Origin: Lycium barbarum
Lineage: Eukaryota > Streptophyta > Magnoliopsida > Solanales > Solanaceae
Direction of reading: 5' to 3'
Length of the DNA stretch: 64,000 nucleotides
Assembly: GCF_019175385.1 (NCBI RefSeq)
Contig: NC_083342.1
Coordinates: 122,512,376 to 122,576,375 of the forward strand
Made by a program: the position numbers and the translations under genes. Positions within the stretch are counted from its first letter, which is position 1, and each line of letters begins with the position of its first letter. Under the pieces are notes generated by a model. That model was not told the DNA's origin. It did no database searches and saw only the letters and a list, made by a program, of their open reading frames with translations. Positions 41,110 through 52,454 of the stretch are shown here, piece after piece.

Positions 41110-43590
41110 TGATAACAAACAAAAGTTTTTCCCATAGTTGATAAAATACATGATAGGAGATAGATAATAAATATCAAAAATAAATCTCACTCATTCTGCA
41201 TGTTACTCACCATAGAAGTCCATGGACACCATAGCATATAAGAGAACATCTACTATCATCTTAGATCTTACACCAATAATGCTAACTTATTTAATTTAAC
41301 AGTTTAACAACCAGTTAAAGCTTAAAAAACAAGAGAAGTACACTTTCTGATACATCCTATGAACACAGGTGTGGATACAAATACCCTATTTGGTAAGATG
41401 ATCCACATGTTCAGCCCTAGATATAGGAAAAAAAAAAATTATAGCTTGAGAGATGAAAAGTTTTGGCAAACTAAGCAATTAATCTCATGAAACGTTAATA
41501 AAGACAGATAGAAGAACGCAATATCTGACATAAGTAACATACAAATACAAGACAACTTAGTTCCTAACAATCATTATGACTACTACTGGCTCATGGGTGC
41601 TCAAACCACAACTTGAAAAAGCAGCATCCTCCAAGAAACAGTTACAGACATGAAGATATACAAAAGCTTATTTTTCTTGCCTTCTAAACTTCTTTAAATT
41701 GAGCGATGACGGATCATATTATCATGCATTCCTTATACCTATGCACCCTCAAGCTCTTAAGATCCCTAAATATCTGGTACTTCCCTCATACAAATAATGT
41801 CACCATATCTGAAAAGGGACGATAATGGCTGCACGATCTAAGAAAAAAGGAACCTTGCTATGTGACTAGTCGGTTATCTTACTAAGAACTCTCTTTTCCC
41901 TATACTTTCCAGGGAAGATGCAAAGAGCAAAAATGGCAAAAAAATTTATTCTCAAACGTCAACAAACAGAATCTCCATGCATTTGTTTTTCTCTCTTAGA
42001 ATGTTATATTGTTATTAGCCCTTAGAAGGCTTTCAAATAGCAATAATTTGAAATAATTGATCAAGAAACCAATGAACCAGAGGGCAACAGAGCATTCAAC
42101 TGTACTCTAACTGACTACAGGTTTCATGCAGATATGTTAGCACAATTAACCAATCAGCGATACAGAGCCTCATACTATATCTTCTTGGACACGTATATGA
42201 TCACACATGGCAATATTTAAAATGTACATCTCCAGTATAAGATTCAGCAGAATCGAGACTATCATAAAAAAATACTTGTCTGCATTTTTCATACATAACT
42301 AAATTCAAATAGAATCTTTTTCAATTTGCAGTTAAACCGCAAAATAATATGTAAAAACTGCTTAATCCTTGACCAATGTACATGCAATAAATTGTATGCA
42401 TAATACATCATCGAATTAGAAGGTACCAATATAAGTAACACCAAAAAAAACAGTTGGCAAAGAATTTAATTTGGTAGCCAGGACAACCACTAGAAAGTGT
42501 ATATACTTGTCGCTCCTTTGAGAAAGAGCATCAAACAAATGATTATTTTCCTTCCCAAGTCTTTTTTGCCCCCTATCTATGGCTTCGTTTCCTAAATCCA
42601 TTAAGAAAATACCCAATAAATACACTCATTAAAAGAATCAGAGTAGAGCGCGCCTATTTTGCAGTTTTGTTAGGCTAATCCCAAATTTGAAATATTTACA
42701 GGCAGCTCCACTCAGCATCTTATACAAAAACACACCCCAATTACAGCGCCTAACAAATCTCTTGATATTGAGTTTTGCTAAATTGGACTGAAACAGCTAT
42801 GTTTGCTTTGTCCATTATCATTGCAACAATATCAGGCATGTGATAAAGGAAAAAGTCAACATTAACCGTGTAACGGCAGTAATTTCCACTAAACAGGTAA
42901 TACAAACACAAACTACAAACAAATAAACCAAGAATTTGCTAGTATCAAAATTCAAACATGTTGGCATACTATCAAACATGTTACCTGCACAATTCAGCAC
43001 AACTACCAAATACTAAAAACTATAGTCCAGATATAGTTATGTGAAGCTCCATAGGTATTAAAATTTGGGTAGGGTTTTAAATACACACATGTCTTAAAAC
43101 ACTGGCCTTTACTCCATAACCCTACTTCTTTATCAAGATTTTAAGAAAAGAGTTCCGAAAAAGAAAAAAGAAACTGGGACAGGGTTCCAATCAAGATTTT
43201 AAGGCTATCAATCATTCGTTTTAAGTGATTGTCTAAATCACCCTAAATTATCAACTTAATTGTCTCCTGGAAAAACAAATTAGTTGAATACTACCTACCA
43301 TATTACTTCTCTTAGAAAACCTAATACATGTCAGAATATTCATGAAGTTAAATCAGGTGTTTGTAATATAGAACTTGGTAGTTTAAACGAACAGCAAAGT
43401 TAGAGGCGATTATTTTACCTTAAGCCTATGTTGACTGCAGGCTTTGAATTGTTGGGTAAATGGCAATGCAACTCTTTATATTATAGTAGTATTAATGGCA
43501 AAATCCCAATGGGAAAGCGGTTGGATAACGGGTCAAATATGGATCAGCCCGTATAACCCGCTGTAGAAAATGGGTCAAGGGATTTGGGCC
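41110..43590. other. Upstream region of the CTD-phosphatase gene
   Basis: Should contain the 5' UTR intron, first exon and promoter of the RPAP2-like gene. No coding exon or TATA box could be assigned with confidence. Only short frames without family resemblance are present. Confidence 0.4.
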
Positions 43591-44083
43591 TGTGGGTTTT
43601 TTTTTTTGGTAAAATTTTCACAAACAACTACCTTTTAGCTCCTTCTAACAACCTATAAATACATGTTCTACATTTATAATTTATAGTTAAAGGACCTATA
43701 TTTAGCTAGTAGACCGGTCGACTTAAATATAGGATAAATATAACGGAAATACACACACTGAGAAAACTGAAAGTGCTATATTTATGGAAACAAAATCTAT
43801 TCCAATTTAAATTAAAATCAGTTTTTAATGTTTCCCGATTCACGTAAATATCCTCCCATTCCATATCTGATCTCATATCTCATTTAAACAGCTAACAAAT
43901 TCAAAAAAAAATTGAATTCAAAAAGTACATTCATATTTTTAACCAAAAAAAAAAAAAGATTCAAAAACTAGTTCATCAAAAAACTTTGAAAAATAACAAT
44001 ATCAAACCAGTGAACATAGCTTGTTTTAAACGACGAATATATATTTGAATTCATCTGTTGAAATATCGAATTCAAGTTGAGTT

Positions 44084-44405
44084 CATAATTGAGGTAACAA
44101 CGTTTTCACTGCAACTTTTTATTTTTTTTATTTTTCTGAAATTTTGAAAAATATATCTGAAATATAGTCAACAGAAACCATAATAAGTAATATTGAACAT
44201 AATAATCAAAATACAATTAAAATATAGCCAAAATATAGTCATAATTGAGGTAACAACGTTTTCACTGCAACTTTTTTTTTTTTTTTACTTTTCTGAATTT
44301 TTTCTAAATATATGAAAAATATATCTGAAATATAATCAACAGAAACCAGAATAAGTAATATTGAACATGATAATCAAAATACAATTAAAATATAGCCAAA
44401 ATATA
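44084..44405. repeat. 156-bp tandem duplication in an AT-rich repeat (43.6-45.0 kb)
   Basis: CATAATTGAGGTAACAACGT and the following sequence, including 'TCAACAGAAACCA-AATAAGT' and 'AATATTGAACAT', are repeated with a period of 156 bp (starts at 44084 and 44240). The surrounding 43600-44990 has weakly similar inverted ends ('GGTAAAATTTTCAC' and the complement of 'AGTAAAATTTACTT') and may be one non-autonomous element. No protein could be recognised. Confidence 0.6.
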
Positions 44406-45009
44406 TATGAAAAACAACTATTAAAATATCAATCCAAAACATTAGGAATTGAAAATTCGGGTTCTATACCTCTAGTCCTCATCGGAGTAGAAGCTTTCTT
44501 ATCCATTTCACTTAAATCTAACAAAAAACAATCAAGAACAAACAGTGATAATCAATTATTTAGAGTTGCATTGCTGATTCAAACGGAAAAAGAAAAAAAA
44601 CGAAAATATAGGTTAAATACACGGTGAAACGTAAAAATCAGTATAGAATCTTACTTTTTTGGGGAATTAGATTTGAATTATGAGTGAAATTAATGAGTAG
44701 TTAATTAGAGACAAATAAGGAAGTTGAACTATTGTAAAACTGGTTTGAAATTGGAGGAAACTAAGGGATGTTGAGCATAATGGCGTGTATTTAGGGGGAT
44801 AGGAGAGAGGGACCTTTTTTTTTTGCTTAAATTTAGGGGTGTGAGAGTGGTAAAAAAGTGATAGCTATAGGAAGTAAATATGCTATATTTTAGCTACTAA
44901 ATATAATTATTGTAAAGTTTAGTTATGTTTCATAAATAGGCAATAATGTAAGTTATGCCAAGTAAATTTTACTTTTTTTTTTCTTTGGTTGTGAGAGGGG
45001 AATTGGGTG

Positions 45010-45690
45010 GTTTTATGAGGGAAGGAATTTTGGAATTGTATCAATTACTAGTACAATATTTAATAGCTACTCAGACAAAAATATTTAAGAAAATGGAGTA
45101 GCTACTTAGAAAATTAATAACTCAAGATAATGGGAAAGTGGTTTTGAGGTTGCTACATAAACACTCCAACTTCAAATCCATTCGAGTCATATTTCTACTT
45201 CTCTATTAATTAGTAAATTTGTGTTGTGTTCCGCACTGTCATGAAAAAATTAATAAGTCAATGATGTAATTTAATTGATGTATATATTAATTTTCATGTA
45301 CGTGCATACATAAATGAATTATATAAATTGATTAAACATTAAATTAAAATATTTTTTCCAGTTACCTTTAATACTTACCATGTTGTCAATTTTACACAAA
45401 CATAATAGGAATAAATCAATCACATAATAATATAATACAAAGTAAATAAAAATATTATATTGCTTGTCAAGATTCAATTTCAAAATTGTCCATCCCATGT
45501 TTGATCTTTAGAATACACATGTATCTATATCCCATGAAATCGTGCGCCAAAAATAAGAGCTAATAATGAGATTGCAATTGCAAAAGACGTTAGGATTCCT
45601 TGTGGAAAAAAATATAATTTGCTCAGGTAGAAAAAAGAATATCAAATGTCGAGATTGTTTTATTATTATTTAAAAGTTATTCATAAATAA
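45010..45690. other. Intergenic AT-rich DNA
   Basis: No gene or clear repeat was seen. Confidence 0.4.
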
Positions 45691-45695
45691 TAATA

Positions 45696-45946
45696 CTTCC
45701 TCTGGATTAAAAAAAGAGTCCACTTAGCCTGTTTGTCTTGGATAAAAAAAAAATTCACTTAACAAATCAAGAAAGAATTAACCATGTTTTTCCATATTTG
45801 CCCCTATTAAGTGTTATATGATCAAATCCCAATGCCTATTTAATTAGGGGTAGTTTAGTCAAATTACCTATTTTTGTCTAGGAATTAATATTTTCTTAAG
45901 GGGTGTGCAAATGGCTAAGTTGACTCTTTTTTTGATCCGGAGGGAG
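45696..45946. mobile_element. Stowaway MITE, 251 bp, TA duplication
   Basis: The left end CTTCCTCTGGATTAAAAAAA and the right end, the complement of CTCCCTCCGGATCAAAAAAA, are near-perfect inverted repeats of about 30 bp that continue to GAGTCCACTTA / GAGTCAACTTA. TA lies on both sides (45694-45695, 45947-45948). Size, termini and TA duplication all fit a Stowaway MITE. Confidence 0.88.
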
Positions 45947-46044
45947 TACTATTTATTAAAGCTAATATTTATTAGTAGCTATATATATTTATAGACTTTC
46001 TAAGATTTCTAAGATAAAAATAAACAGAAAAAAATACATCCTTA

Positions 46045-46990
46045 CTCAGACCTTCTACTCGCCTAGTAGCGTTTTTGCTACGACACACCTTACCTAATTT
46101 TTGGTCCTATCACCCCCCTAAACTATTTAAAACAATAATATTTTACCCCCTAAATGCTGATGCCCACTCTCATATGGGAGAGTGACATACACTCTCCTTG
46201 CCACATGTGCATTTTTTTTTTAATTTTTTTTTTAAAAAATTCAGCTTACGTGTCAATTTTTAAGAATAAAAAACTGATTTTTCTTTTAAAAAATTTATTT
46301 TTAAAACTCGTTTTAAAAAAAAAAAAAAAAACTGAAAACGCGAATTAAAAAACTGATTTTTCTTTTTAAAAATTTATTTTTAAAACCCGTTTTTTAAACG
46401 AATTAAAAAACTGAATTTTCTTTAAAAAAATAAATTTAAAACCCTTTTAAAAAAAATTGAAAATTTGATTTTTTTTAAAACCCATATGTTTTTAAAAAAA
46501 AAAAAAAAAACAAAACTGAAAACATGATTTTTTTTTTTAAATATGGAAAAATGGATTTGTTAAAAATATGGAAAGCTTGATTTTTTTTTAAAAAAAAATG
46601 TCTTAAAAGATCTTGATTTTCATGATTTCATTTTCTTAGGACACTTTTATTTTTCAAATAAAATCCGGAAAAAGTGTTTTTCTTGTCAAAATTTGAAAAA
46701 AAAAACTGACTTTTTATAAAATTTTGAAAAAATTAATTATTTTTTTTTAAAATGTGGAAAACTAGATTTATATTCATATTTTAAGAAAATACATATTTTT
46801 AAGAAAAAAATTAAGTTTTTCCGCTTTTTATGTTTCTCACTCTCTCAAGGAGAGTGAAACACACTCTCCTTGCCACGTCAACCTTAAGGGGGTAAAATAT
46901 TATGGTTTTAAATAATTTAGGAAGTGATAGAACCAAAAATTAGGTAAGGTGTGTCGTAGCAAAAACGCTACTAGGTGAGGGGGGTAATGA
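46045..46990. mobile_element. Long-TIR foldback element with homopolymer-rich core
   Basis: The outer 100 bp on both sides are inverted repeats: 'CTAGTAGCGTTTTTGCTACG', 'ACACACCTTACCTAATTTTT' and 'GGTCCTATCAC' on the left have their complements at 46910-46975. Each arm ends inward with a small palindrome around 'CACTCTCCTTGCCAC'. The core (46210-46840) is almost only A and T, with a repeating 'AAAAACTGATTTTTCTTTT' / 'AAAACCCGTTTTT' pattern. There is no coding capacity. The type (MULE or foldback) is not settled. Confidence 0.75.
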
Positions 46991-47780
46991 TGCCTTATCC
47001 CCTTTTTTTAGTGATTTTAGTAATTACAACCTTAGATATTTCATTAACTAACACAAAACATTTATTAACTACTTCTAAAAGTTTTTTGTCATTTTTCATT
47101 ATCACATGCTTTTTTGTTATTTAAGCAGTTATTTTCATCATAACTCCTCAGGCAAAACAAAGCAGAATAAAAAAATTCCCACCCTTTTTCTTAAGCGAGA
47201 ATTATCATACCCGACATTTTATTTCAGCTAATGGCCAGAGTTTTTCGAGCACTCATGTATACTTCAATGGTGGCAACATCTTTTTTTACCACAAAATTCC
47301 TATCATATTTTGTTTTAGAAACATTTTCTTATAGTTTTTAATTACATAAATTTTATTTTTTAAAAAAATTTGCAGAATTAACATGTCAAAAATAAACTAA
47401 CCATCAATCTTGAACAAGTTGAAGTTCAATCATATGAATATTCATGTCGCTCTTTCCAAATCCATCGTAAAATTGATTCATTTTATGCTGACGAGAAATT
47501 TACCATAATTCTCTTTCTTTATCCAATTTTAGATCTGTCAATGTGATCAAACTCAAATTAGATGTGGAGCTAAAGAATAAATGAGTCATTCATTCACTCC
47601 AACCATCATTTTCAGTTTGTGAAAACTACCAAGTACGAAAAATCCAGATATGAATGAATAACTTTTACCCGTGTATAACAAGAAGGTGACGGGTATATCA
47701 GCGTTATTACGGACCCCGTAGAGTATATCTCCGTAATAACTTGCAACTCAAAGGACAAGGAAAGTAATTATGCAACGGGG
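46991..47780. other. Upstream region of the plus-strand SPT16 gene
   Basis: Non-coding, should hold the distal promoter of SPT16. No repeat or gene was recognised. Confidence 0.4.
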
Positions 47781-47781
47781 G

Positions 47782-47790
47782 TATATAAAG
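47782..47790 (+). promoter_or_regulatory. TATA box of the plus-strand SPT16 gene
   Basis: TATATAAAG lies in a short GC-richer context (CGGGGGTATATAAAGGCAAC) about 25-30 bp before a plausible transcription start near 47815, where a CT-rich leader begins. Confidence 0.55.
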
Positions 47791-47814
47791 GCAACGAACC
47801 CTGAGTCTCCATCT

Positions 47815-49238
47815 TCAAGCACTCTCTCTCAAACATAATATATCTTCTTTCTTTAAAGACTCCCTTTTCTCCTTTAATTAATTAAACTCATCCATTAATG
47901 ATTTTCTTCATCGATCCCGTTTAATTAAGGACTCGTAAAAGCCTCAGATCTAAAGCTTGAATACATGTAAGATATTCATTATTTTCCCTTTTTTTTAAAA
48001 AAATATAATTGTCGTTGATTTTGTGTTTTCTGATTCAAACGTAGATTTTGAAAAATGTTTGATGATTTCTAATTTTGAGCTGTTTTACGATAAGGAAATT
48101 AGAGGATCGGAGAAAGCTGCAGAGTCAATAATTGCAAGGTGAGTTTTTTTTTTTTTTTTTTTTTTTTCAATTGAGATTTCGGTTTGGATTGTTACTGTAT
48201 TTGAGTTGATTTTTGGTATAATAGAATATCTTTAGCTCTTGTGGATTTTTGGAAGTTGATATTGGAGATTCATGTTAATTCTTTTAAGGGAAAATTAACT
48301 TCTATGTCTATTGGGAGAAAATATTTACGTCAGGTAGCTCATATTTTGAGATTGTTACCCGGTTTAGCCCATATATATAAACACCTTTTACACACTGTTA
48401 TACACTTTTATACAAGGTTGATACATTATGTATAAAGCTTTCCCCCAGGTATAATGTTGTATAATACTGTATATTGGGCTACGTGGCGTAATATTCTTAT
48501 GTTGGGCTGTATATTTTTGAAAATTTCCCTTTTTTGAACTCGCAGATTGTTCTTTTGTTTATATTTTGTATTAGAGTAGAAATCATAGCAGTGACAATCA
48601 AAGTGTTGGCTTGCCAGAAAAAAATAAAAAACTCTAGTGTAATTCTGTACATTTTTTCTTTTTGTGGATCTCTAAAAAAATTGTTAGGCCTTATTTCACG
48701 TGCTGTTGTTGTAAAATTGGCGTTTCTAAACTTTTATATCAGAATATGTTATTAGGTCTGAATTGAACCATAGCTACAGGAAAACAAGAATGAGATGGAT
48801 GAAATCTACTTTTTTTTCTTTATGACTGAGAAAATGGTGGAAATCATTAGGATTTTCATTTCCTTCTTACTTTTAAGTCCATATCTGTCTGAGTTGTTAA
48901 TTTGATTCAACTTACGGACATATGTGAAGCGAGTGATTTCCCTTTCCTGGCCAGTAAATCCATAAACTGGCTGTGCCCAGTTTCTTCTTGCATTTTTGTC
49001 CTACAATTATCTGCTAGTTTTGGAACTTCCTTTACAATTGTGTATCATATATTCTTCACATTCTTTGGTGTAATACAATTGATTTAGGAATTGGGTAGTT
49101 AGCTGGGTAAACTTTCTATGTGGGAGGAGAGGAAGGAAATTATAATAACTTTCTGTTACTTTTTCACAGGTTCTCCCGATCATCACGCTTGGCTCTGCTC
49201 TTTATTGAGGGTTTAAGGACCCATATTTGTCCTATTCG
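47815..49238 (+). other. 5' UTR with intron(s) of the plus-strand SPT16 gene
   Basis: A CT-rich leader follows the TATA box. Candidate donors are CAT|GTAAGAT at 47967 and AAG|GTGAGTTTT at 48139. The acceptor TTTTTCACAG ends at 49169 and is followed by 69 nt of leader before the ATG at 49239. The minus-strand paralog shows the same layout with a GTGAGTTTT donor. Exact exon number is uncertain because a small exon between 48105 and 48138 would be needed if both donors are used. Confidence 0.5.
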
Positions 49239-52200
49239 ATGGCTGATAACCGGAACGGTAATGTCAAGGTTTCTAATGACAAAACATCTGGAACAGCCAA
49301 TGCTTATGCCATCAATCTGGAGAATTTTGGTAAAAGATTGAAAATGTTATACTCCCACTGGACTGAACACAATGATGAACTTTGGGGAGCTTCTGAAGCT
49401 CTTGCCATAGGAACTCCTCCTCCATCTGAGGATCTGCGGTATCTAAAGTCATCAGCTTTAAATATGTGGTTGGTTGGGTATGAATTTCCTGATACCATCA
49501 TGGTTTTCATGAAGAAGCAGATCCATTTCCTTTGTAGCCAGAAGAAGGCCTCCTTACTTGAAGCTGTCAAGAAAACCTCTAAGGATGTTGTAGGAGTGGA
49601 TGTTGTTATGCACGTGAGGGCTAGAAAAGATGATGGAACTGGTGCAATGGAGGCAATATTTCGAGCTATACAAGATCAGTCAGAGTCAAATGGTCATGAT
49701 ATTCCTGTTGTTGGACACATTGCGAGAGAAGCTCCTGAAGGGAATCTTTTGGAGACATGGACTGAGAAGCTAAAGAATACACAATTTCAGCTCAGTGATG
49801 TAACTAATGGATTCTCTGACCTGTTTGCTGTCAAGGACACTGCTGAAATTATGAATGTGAAGAAAGCTGGTTATCTGACTTCATCAGTGATGAAGCACTT
49901 TGTAGTCCCAAAGCTGGAAAGGGTTATCGATGAGGAGAAGAAGGTGACACATTCTTCACTAATGGATGACACTGAAAAAGTCATACTTGAACCTGCAAAG
50001 ATTAAGGTGAAGTTGAAGGCAGATAATGTCGACATCTGCTACCCTCCAATTTTTCAGAGTGGAGGAGAGTTTGATCTGAGACCAAGTGCATCAAGCAATG
50101 AGCAGAATCTTTACTACGATTCAACTAGTGTGATTATCTGTGCAATTGGTTCTCGATATAATAGCTACTGCTCAAATGTTGCTCGGACCTTTCTAATTGA
50201 TGCCAATCCATTGCAAAGCAAGGCGTATGAAGTTCTTCTGAAGGCCCATGAGGCTGCAATTGGAGCTCTGAAACCAGGAAACAAGGCTGGAGATGTCTAC
50301 CAAGCAGCACTCAGTGTGGTCGAAAAGGAGGCACCTGAATTGGTTGTAAATTTGACTAGATCTGCAGGAACTGGAATTGGGCTTGAGTTCCGTGAATCAG
50401 GGTTAAACCTTAACAGCAAGAATGATAGAATGCTGAAATCTGGCATGGTTTTTAATGTTTCTCTTGGGTTTCAGAATTTGCAAACAGAGTCTAAAAACCC
50501 CAAAACTGAAAAATTTTGTGTTTTGCTTGCTGATACAGTTGTTGTTGGTCAAAATGCTCCAGAAGTGGTGACTTCTATGAGTTCTAAAGCTGTAAAGGAT
50601 GTGGCTTACTCATTCAATGAGGATGAAGAAGAAGAGGAGGAGCAGCCGAAGGTCAAAGCTAAGCCTGTTGCCGCCAATGGACTCTCAACCAAGGCTAGTC
50701 TTAGATCAGTTAACCATGAGACATCAAGGGAGGAATTAAGGCGGCAACACCAGGCAGAATTAGCCCGCCAAAAGAACGAAGAAACTGCACGGAGGCTCAC
50801 AGGAGCAAGTTCTGGGGGTGCAGATAGCCGTGGTGCTGCGAAAGCCACTGGTGAACTGGTTGCGTATAAGAACATTAATGATCTGCCACCTCCAAGAGAG
50901 TTGATGATTCAGGTTGACCAGAGGAGTGAAGCTATTCTTTTACCTATTCATGGAACCATGATTCCGTTCCATATTGCCACAGTGAAAAGTGTATCTAGTC
51001 AACAAGATACTAACCGTACCTGCTATATCCGAATAATGTTCAATGTTCCTGGCACTCCATTCACTCCGCATGACACAAATACTCTAAAGTTCCAGGGAGC
51101 AATATATGTTAAAGAAGTTTCATTTCGTTCAAAGGACCCAAGGCACATCACTGAAGTGGTTCAACAAATAAGAACCCTCCGCAGGCAGGTTGTCTCTAGA
51201 GAATCAGAGAGAGCTGAGAGAGCAACTTTAGTAACTCAGGAGAAACTTCAAGTTGCTGGAGCCAAATTTAAGCCAATCAAACTGTCAGATCTGTGGATTC
51301 GCCCAGTATTTGGTGGTCGTGGGAGAAAGCTTCCTGGTACTCTAGAGGCTCACACAAATGGATTCCGCTATGGAACTTCAAGGCCAGATGAGAGGGTGGA
51401 TGTTATGTATGGTAACATCAAACATGCGTTCTTCCAGCCAGCAGAAAAGGAAATGATTACAGTCCTCCACTTTCACCTGCGCAATCACATAATGGTGGGA
51501 AACAAGAAAACCAAGGACGTGCAGTTCTATGTTGAAGTGATGGATGTTGTGCAGACAATTGGAGGTGGAAAAAGATCTGCTTATGATCCTGATGAGATTG
51601 AGGAGGAACAACGTGAAAGGGATCGGAAAAACAAGATTAACATGGAATTCCAAACATTTGTGAACAAGGTAAATGACCTCTGGGCGCAGCCTCAGTTTAA
51701 AGGGCTTGATTTGGAGTTTGATCAGCCGTTGAGAGAGCTTGGGTTCCATGGGGTACCCCACAAGTCAACAGCTTTTATAGTCCCAACATCTAGCTGCCTT
51801 GTTGAGCTCGTAGAGACACCTTTTGTTGTGATCACTCTCAGTGAGATTGAGATAGTCAACTTGGAGAGGGTTGGTCTTGGGCAGAAAAATTTTGACATGA
51901 CAATTATATTCAAGGACTTCAAAAGAGATGTTATGCGAATTGATTCTATCCCTTCAACTTCCCTTGATGGCATCAAGGAGTGGCTTGATACAACTGACCT
52001 TAAGTACTATGAGAGCAGGCTGAATCTGAACTGGCGTCAGATACTGAAAACAATTACTGATGATCCGGAAGAGTTCATAGAGAATGGTGGATGGGAATTT
52101 TTGAATTTAGAAGGTACTGATTCGGATTCTGATCACTCACAGGAGTCTGATCAAGGATATGAACCTTCAGATGTAGAGCCTGTCTCGTCAGAGGAGGAGG

Positions 52201-52454
52201 ATGATGAAAGCGAATCACTAGTGGAGTCAGATGATGATGAAGGAGGAGAGGACTCTGAAGAATATTCGGAAGAAGAAGGAAAAACATGGGAAGAGTTAGA
52301 AAGAGAAGCAAGCAATGCCGACAGAGAGAAAGGAGCTGAATCAGACAGTGACAATGACAGGAAGAGGAGGAATATGAAGCCTTTTGGGAAAGGTCGTCCA
52401 CCAGAGAGAAGAAACCTCGCTAGCAACATTTCCAAGAGACCCAGGTTTAGGTAA
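49239..52454 (+). CDS. SPT16: FACT complex subunit SPT16, copy 1
   Basis: One uninterrupted frame of 1071 residues encodes the large subunit of FACT, the histone chaperone that lets RNA polymerase II and replication pass nucleosomes by handling H2A-H2B. Domain order: N-terminal lobe about 20-170 (YAINLENFGKRLKMLYSHW; GTPPPSEDLRYLKSSALN); an inactive aminopeptidase (M24) fold about 180-450; an acidic stretch EDEEEEEEQPK near 460-470; a charged helix with 'RQHQAELARQKNEETARR' near 510; the middle dimerisation domain about 540-710; a tandem PH (Rtt106-like) domain about 720-905; a long acidic Ser/Asp/Glu tail about 955-1030; and a basic C-terminus (KRRNMKPFGKG). The ATG chosen gives MADNRNGN; the frame upstream lacks another ATG after the UTR acceptor. 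Compared with copy 2 it has a 3-residue insertion near residue 617 (DTNTLKFQGA versus DAKNQGA). Confidence 0.96.
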   Translation: MADNRNGNVKVSNDKTSGTANAYAINLENFGKRLKMLYSHWTEHNDELWGASEALAIGTPPPSEDLRYLKSSALNMWLVGYEFPDTIMVFMKKQIHFLCSQKKASLLEAVKKTSKDVVGVDVVMHVRARKDDGTGAMEAIFRAIQDQSESNGHDIPVVGHIAREAPEGNLLETWTEKLKNTQFQLSDVTNGFSDLFAVKDTAEIMNVKKAGYLTSSVMKHFVVPKLERVIDEEKKVTHSSLMDDTEKVILEPAKIKVKLKADNVDICYPPIFQSGGEFDLRPSASSNEQNLYYDSTSVIICAIGSRYNSYCSNVARTFLIDANPLQSKAYEVLLKAHEAAIGALKPGNKAGDVYQAALSVVEKEAPELVVNLTRSAGTGIGLEFRESGLNLNSKNDRMLKSGMVFNVSLGFQNLQTESKNPKTEKFCVLLADTVVVGQNAPEVVTSMSSKAVKDVAYSFNEDEEEEEEQPKVKAKPVAANGLSTKASLRSVNHETSREELRRQHQAELARQKNEETARRLTGASSGGADSRGAAKATGELVAYKNINDLPPPRELMIQVDQRSEAILLPIHGTMIPFHIATVKSVSSQQDTNRTCYIRIMFNVPGTPFTPHDTNTLKFQGAIYVKEVSFRSKDPRHITEVVQQIRTLRRQVVSRESERAERATLVTQEKLQVAGAKFKPIKLSDLWIRPVFGGRGRKLPGTLEAHTNGFRYGTSRPDERVDVMYGNIKHAFFQPAEKEMITVLHFHLRNHIMVGNKKTKDVQFYVEVMDVVQTIGGGKRSAYDPDEIEEEQRERDRKNKINMEFQTFVNKVNDLWAQPQFKGLDLEFDQPLRELGFHGVPHKSTAFIVPTSSCLVELVETPFVVITLSEIEIVNLERVGLGQKNFDMTIIFKDFKRDVMRIDSIPSTSLDGIKEWLDTTDLKYYESRLNLNWRQILKTITDDPEEFIENGGWEFLNLEGTDSDSDHSQESDQGYEPSDVEPVSSEEEDDESESLVESDDDEGGEDSEEYSEEEGKTWEELEREASNADREKGAESDSDNDRKRRNMKPFGKGRPPERRNLASNISKRPRFR

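Noticed and set aside
41089..41190. N-terminal extension of the RPAP2-like protein (MRFIFDIYYLSPIMYFINYG)
   Set aside because: A CAG acceptor at 41109 separates it from the start codon, and the family begins near [12 protein letters not shown].
44361..44627. Lys-rich 88-residue frame
   Set aside because: Low-complexity AT-rich sequence inside a repeat, no family resemblance.
52075..52435. Serine/histidine-rich minus-strand frames opposite the acidic tail of SPT16 copy 1
   Set aside because: They are antisense shadows of the GAA/GAT-rich coding sequence; the same appears opposite copy 2 (58683-59036).
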